Source: Hyphomonas sp. (GTDB lineage Bacteria > Pseudomonadota > Alphaproteobacteria > Caulobacterales > Hyphomonadaceae). From it: a stretch of 8,645 nt of DNA. The DNA lies in contig DNFL01000101.1 of assembly GCA_003486945.1 (NCBI GenBank), positions 1 through 8,645 of the forward strand, written 5' to 3'. Positions 6,656 to 8,645 of the stretch are shown in pieces; position 1 is the stretch's first letter; each line of letters opens with the position of its first letter. Made by a program: the position numbers and the translations under genes. The notes below the pieces were generated by a model. That model was given only the letters and a program-made list of their open reading frames with translations, did no database searches and was not told where the DNA came from.

Positions 6656-7462
6656 TCAGAGAACGTCGAGCATTTCCGCGACCAGCGGATGACGTACCAC
6701 ATCGCCGGCTTCGAGGCGGATGACGGAGGCGCCGGAGAGGGCTTCGAGTTTTTCGGCAGCTTTTGCGAGGCCGGAAAATTCGGGCAGAAGGTCCGACTGT
6801 CCGGGGTCGCCAGTGATCACCATGGTCGAATGCCAACCCAGCCGTGTAAGGAGCATTTTCAGCTGCGTGTAGGTGCAGTTCTGCGCCTCGTCGATGACGA
6901 TGAAGGCATTGTTCAGTGTACGGCCTCGCATGAAACCGATGGGGGCAATCTCGATGATGCCTTCGGCGAGCATATGTTTCAGTTGGCCGGGTGAGAGGCG
7001 GTCCGAGAGTGCGTCATAGAGCGGGCGAAGGTAGGGGGCGAGCTTGTCTTCCATGCCGCCGGGCAGGAAGCCGATCTGCTCGCCGGCTTCCACTGCCGGG
7101 CGCGAGAGCACGATCTTCGAGACCTTGCCTTTCTGCAGCGCCTCGACGGCCGTGCAGATGGCGAGATATGTCTTGCCGGTGCCGGCCGGGCCGAGGGCGC
7201 AGACGAGCGCGTGGGTGTCCATCGCATTCATCAGCTGGGCCTGGTTTTCGGAGCGGGGCTTCACGGTTTTCTGATAGCGCTGCGTGCGTTCGGGCGCCTG
7301 GGTATTGGTGATCGTATCGCCATCATCCGGATGCCATCCGCGCCGACCGCCTTCGATGGCGTGCAGATGCGGTCCCTTGCTCCGGGCCGGCTCGTCGAAC
7401 CAGGCCGAGGGACGAACCTCGGTTGCGGTCTTCAGGCGCTTGGCTGCGTTGCGTTTACCCAT
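6656..7462 (-). CDS. phoH: PhoH family P-loop ATPase
   Basis: PhoH-like proteins are cytosolic ATPases with a helicase-like core. They are linked to RNA metabolism and, in some bacteria, to phosphate starvation; the exact substrate is poorly known. This 268-residue copy has Walker A GPAGTGKT (91-98), the conserved SRPAVEAGEQIGFLPGG (120-136), RPLYDAL (146-152), Walker B FIVIDEAQ (187-194), the ITGDPGQ motif (216-222) and a late arginine in VVRHPL (255-260). The N-terminal 65 residues are basic and probably disordered. The longer N-terminal domain of YbeZ-type PhoH (about 330-350 residues in total) is absent, and no ybeY gene is adjacent, so this is probably a second, E. coli PhoH-like paralogue. 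The ATG at 7462 has an ideal AAGGAGG (7475-7469) 6 bases upstream. An intrinsic terminator lies just before that site, suggesting that expression depends on readthrough. The family call is strong. Confidence 0.95.
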   Translation of the reverse strand: MGKRNAAKRLKTATEVRPSAWFDEPARSKGPHLHAIEGGRRGWHPDDGDTITNTQAPERTQRYQKTVKPRSENQAQLMNAMDTHALVCALGPAGTGKTYLAICTAVEALQKGKVSKIVLSRPAVEAGEQIGFLPGGMEDKLAPYLRPLYDALSDRLSPGQLKHMLAEGIIEIAPIGFMRGRTLNNAFIVIDEAQNCTYTQLKMLLTRLGWHSTMVITGDPGQSDLLPEFSGLAKAAEKLEALSGASVIRLEAGDVVRHPLVAEMLDVL

Positions 7463-7468
7463 GGGAGG

Positions 7469-7475
7469 CCTCCTT
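7469..7475 (-). promoter_or_regulatory. Very strong Shine-Dalgarno of phoH
   Basis: AAGGAGG on the minus strand lies 6 bases before the phoH ATG. It is embedded in the perfect palindrome GGAGGCCTCC, which has no loop and so cannot hide the site by itself. It begins 13 bases after the end of the upstream terminator U-tract. Confidence 0.85.
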
Positions 7476-7488
7476 GGCTGCGGGCATG

Positions 7489-7520
7489 AAAAAAGCCGCT
7501 GGCGAAAATGCGCAGCGGCT
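7489..7520 (-). terminator. Intrinsic terminator upstream of phoH
   Basis: Reading the minus strand, AGCCGCTG (7520-7513) and CAGCGGCT (7501-7494) form a perfect 8-bp GC-rich stem with an 11-base loop, followed directly by a run of T (7494-7489). This is the classic intrinsic terminator form, and only the minus strand carries the U-tract. It sits between the divergent promoter region and the phoH ribosome binding site, where no room remains for another complete promoter. phoH mRNA must therefore read through it, or it ends a separate small RNA. Confidence 0.8.
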
Positions 7521-7640
7521 CGGCGAAAAGGTGGAAGAGGCGGGGGCAGACCCCGTTGGCGGGCTGCCGGCTTCCGGGAGGGATACTCCCGGCGGTGAGG
7601 GAAGATCAGGCACCAAAACGGCCATTGCCTCTCCGAATCT
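7489..7640 (-). ncRNA. Candidate structured small RNA or phoH leader RNA (about 150 nt)
   Basis: On the minus strand this stretch can fold as one nested rod. The closing stem is GGAGAGGC (7634-7627) with GCCTCTTCC (7541-7533), one base bulged. The second stem is CCGTTTTGG (7621-7613) with CCAACGG (7559-7553), two bases bulged, extended by TGCC (7612-7609) with GGCA (7568-7565). The apex is a 7-bp hairpin, CCGGGAG/CTCCCGG (7592-7586 with 7580-7574), with a 5-base loop. The intrinsic terminator at 7520-7489 follows. A TATAAG box lies 7 bases before the proposed 5' end. The elongated form with internal loops recalls 6S RNA, but I cannot confirm that from sequence. Alternatives are a riboswitch-like attenuator of phoH or an unrelated small RNA. 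Pairings are seen directly; transcription and function are inferred. Confidence 0.45.
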
Positions 7641-7654
7641 ACGACCCTTATAGA
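7625..7654 (+). promoter_or_regulatory. Candidate promoter for the carbonic anhydrase-like gene
   Basis: TTGCCT (7625-7630) and TATAGA (7649-7654) with an 18-base spacer resemble a sigma-70 promoter on the plus strand, giving a leader of about 65 bases before the ATG at 7726. The match is partial (four of six in each box). Its -10 box overlaps the TATAAG box used in the opposite direction. Confidence 0.35.
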
Positions 7655-7678
7655 GTAGCACCATTATCTGAAGGTTAA
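7647..7678 (-). promoter_or_regulatory. Candidate promoter for the small RNA / phoH leader
   Basis: The minus strand carries TTAACC (7678-7673), then GCTACTCT (7659-7652) after 13 bases, which fits the alphaproteobacterial pattern TTGACG-N10-14-GCTANAWC moderately. TATAAG (7652-7647), a five-of-six match to the -10 consensus, follows immediately. Either could be the real -10. Initiation would fall near 7640, just before the closing stem of the predicted RNA. Confidence 0.4.
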
Positions 7679-7693
7679 GCGACATTCCGCTTA
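7676..7693. repeat. Short inverted repeat in the divergent promoter region
   Basis: TAAGCG (7676-7681) and CGCTTA (7688-7693) are exact reverse complements separated by 6 bases. The repeat overlaps the proposed minus-strand -35 box and lies inside the leader of the plus-strand gene, so it could be an operator. At 6 bases per arm, chance is a real possibility. Confidence 0.3.
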
Positions 7694-7725
7694 CGAAATA
7701 AGTAACCTGTGAGGACGCCCAAAAA

Positions 7726-8256
7726 ATGGCCATTTATGAACTGGATGGAGTCAGACCTACCCTGCCGGGCAGCGGCAATTACTGGATCGCCGGCAGCGCC
7801 GAGGTGATGGGCAATGTGATTCTACGGGAGAATGCCTCTGTCTGGTATGGCTGCGTGCTGCGCGGCGACAATGACCCGATCACGATCGGCGAGAACACGA
7901 ACATCCAGGACCTGTCGGTGATCCACACCGATATCGGCGCGCCGGTGACCATCGGGAAGAATGTGACAGTCGGCCACCGGGTGATCCTGCATGGCTGCGA
8001 GATTGGCGACGATACGCTGATCGGCATGGGCTCGACCATCCTGAACCGGGTGAAGATCGGGCGGAACTGCATCATCGGCGCGAACACGCTGATCGCGGAA
8101 GGCAAGGAGATCCCGGACAATTCGCTGGTGATGGGCGCGCCGGGGAAAGTGGTGAAGGAAGTCTCCGAGGTGCAGCTGCAGATCATCCGGATGTCGGCGC
8201 ATCATTATGTCGACAACTGGCAGAAGCACCGCGCGGGGATGAAGCGCGTGGATTGA
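7726..8256 (+). CDS. Gamma-class carbonic anhydrase family protein (left-handed beta-helix)
   Basis: This 176-residue cytosolic protein belongs to the gamma carbonic anhydrase / YrdA-PaaY-CaiE family, trimers with a left-handed beta-helix that bind zinc between subunits and may hydrate CO2. Hexapeptide-type repeats cover residues about 20-125 (for example [46 protein letters not shown]). The three zinc ligands are visible as His67 (VIHTD), His84 (VGHR) and His89 (LHG). The conserved Arg46, Asp48 (LRGDND) and Gln61 are also present. A C-terminal helix follows the GAPGKVV turn (137-143). The length matches the family. Many members show weak or no carbonic anhydrase activity, so catalysis is likely but unproven. 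The ATG has GAGGA (7711-7715) 10 bases upstream. The gene diverges from phoH and the candidate RNA, and shares their promoter region. Confidence 0.95.
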   Translation: MAIYELDGVRPTLPGSGNYWIAGSAEVMGNVILRENASVWYGCVLRGDNDPITIGENTNIQDLSVIHTDIGAPVTIGKNVTVGHRVILHGCEIGDDTLIGMGSTILNRVKIGRNCIIGANTLIAEGKEIPDNSLVMGAPGKVVKEVSEVQLQIIRMSAHHYVDNWQKHRAGMKRVD

Positions 8257-8298
8257 AGCGCTCACGGATTGCCCGCCGTTACAGCCGATTCCAGCTTT

Positions 8299-8645
8299 TT
8301 ACAGGTTTTCGCTGAGGGGGGCGTTCCAGGTGGTGCGCAGGGATTCGGTTTGGGGAAGGGGGAGGCCGGTCCAGCCGAGGCGGGCGTCGCGGGACTCAAA
8401 GATCATCAGCTGGGCGGTGGGTGGCAGGAGCGAGGCGATGGCGCGGCGGACGTCGCCGAGGACGTAGGCGGAGCGCAGGATGAATGTGCCTGGCATCGGC
8501 TCGGTGGCGCGGCCGAGGGCGGTGAGGGCTTCGGCGACGGCCTGGCGGTCACTTTCGGATACGCCTGGGCCACATATGAGGACGAAGTTGGTGGCTTCGG
8601 CGCGGCGGGCGGCGCGGGCCTCGAGGGCGGCCTGGATGCGCGGGC
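8299..8645 (-). CDS. Hypothetical protein, C-terminal 115 residues (start outside window)
   Basis: An open minus-strand frame enters from the right window edge and ends at TAA (8301-8299). The visible 115 residues begin PRIQAALEARAARRAEATNF and end in NAPLSENL. They contain a hydrophobic strand (FVLICGPGVSESDR) and a segment LPPTAQLMIFESRDARLGW. Internal ATG codons exist, such as at 8496, but the frame stays open upstream with the same strongly GC-ending codon use, so the real start lies beyond the window. I do not recognise the family and see no signal peptide, membrane segment or catalytic motif in this part. It converges on the carbonic anhydrase-like gene with a 42-base gap that holds no clear terminator. 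Confidence 0.75.
   Translation of the reverse strand, partial: PRIQAALEARAARRAEATNFVLICGPGVSESDRQAVAEALTALGRATEPMPGTFILRSAYVLGDVRRAIASLLPPTAQLMIFESRDARLGWTGLPLPQTESLRTTWNAPLSENL

Noticed and set aside
7574..7592. Similarity to the SRP RNA apex (CCGGAAG-type sequence) in the phoH leader
   Set aside because: The conserved SRP RNA segment GGAAGGAAGCAGCC is not present; only a short CCGGAAGC match exists.
7486..7653. Plus-strand frame beginning ATGAAAAAAGCC in the phoH/carbonic anhydrase gap
   Set aside because: The N-terminus looks protein-like, but the nearest purine-rich site is about 15 bases away. The frame is better explained as the complement of the structured RNA and terminator.
7455..7733. 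Minus-strand open frame of 92 codons across the phoH upstream region
   Set aside because: It overlaps the phoH start, runs through the terminator hairpin, and has no ribosome binding site before its first ATG. The Pro/Ser-rich translation looks non-coding.
8257..8298. Possible terminator between the carbonic anhydrase-like gene and the right-edge gene
   Set aside because: A short T-run is present near 8296-8300, but no stable stem precedes it on either strand.

Overview
The window is GC-rich chromosomal DNA from an alphaproteobacterium. The GpsA, PhoH and gamma-carbonic anhydrase proteins, the GGDEF-EAL architecture and the codon use suggest Hyphomonadaceae or a relative, but that placement is my impression and not a search result. 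I see no tRNA, rRNA, insertion sequence, phage gene or CRISPR array. Eight protein genes are supported, two of them cut by the window ends.

Left block (1-4366, all minus strand). Read in transcription order it holds an alpha/beta hydrolase (4366-3617), a thiolase-like protein with an extra C-terminal domain (3532-2015), a 462-residue membrane protein of unknown function (2002-614), and gpsA for glycerol-3-phosphate dehydrogenase (569 to beyond base 1). The last three have gaps of only 12 and 44 bases and look co-transcribed. The hydrolase lies 84 bases upstream and may belong to the same unit. The 462-residue gene is visibly poorer in GC than its neighbours and looks like an accessory gene placed between metabolic genes.

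Middle (4367-6655). A 211-base divergent intergenic region holds a near-perfect 22-bp dyad. It precedes a plus-strand membrane-bound GGDEF-EAL cyclic-di-GMP protein. The EAL domain keeps its catalytic residues. The GGDEF motif is intact, but the inhibitory site is missing. Two hairpins fill the short convergent gap to the next gene.

Right block (6656-8645). A PhoH-family ATPase (minus) and a gamma-class carbonic anhydrase-like protein (plus) diverge from a 263-base region. That region is the most unusual part of the window. On the phoH side it can fold into a nested, rod-like RNA of about 150 nt ending in a clear intrinsic terminator, and the terminator lies just upstream of phoH's very strong ribosome binding site. 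This predicts either a stand-alone small RNA or a phoH leader controlled by attenuation. The candidate promoters for the two directions overlap at one TATA sequence. The window ends inside an unidentified minus-strand gene that converges on the carbonic anhydrase gene.
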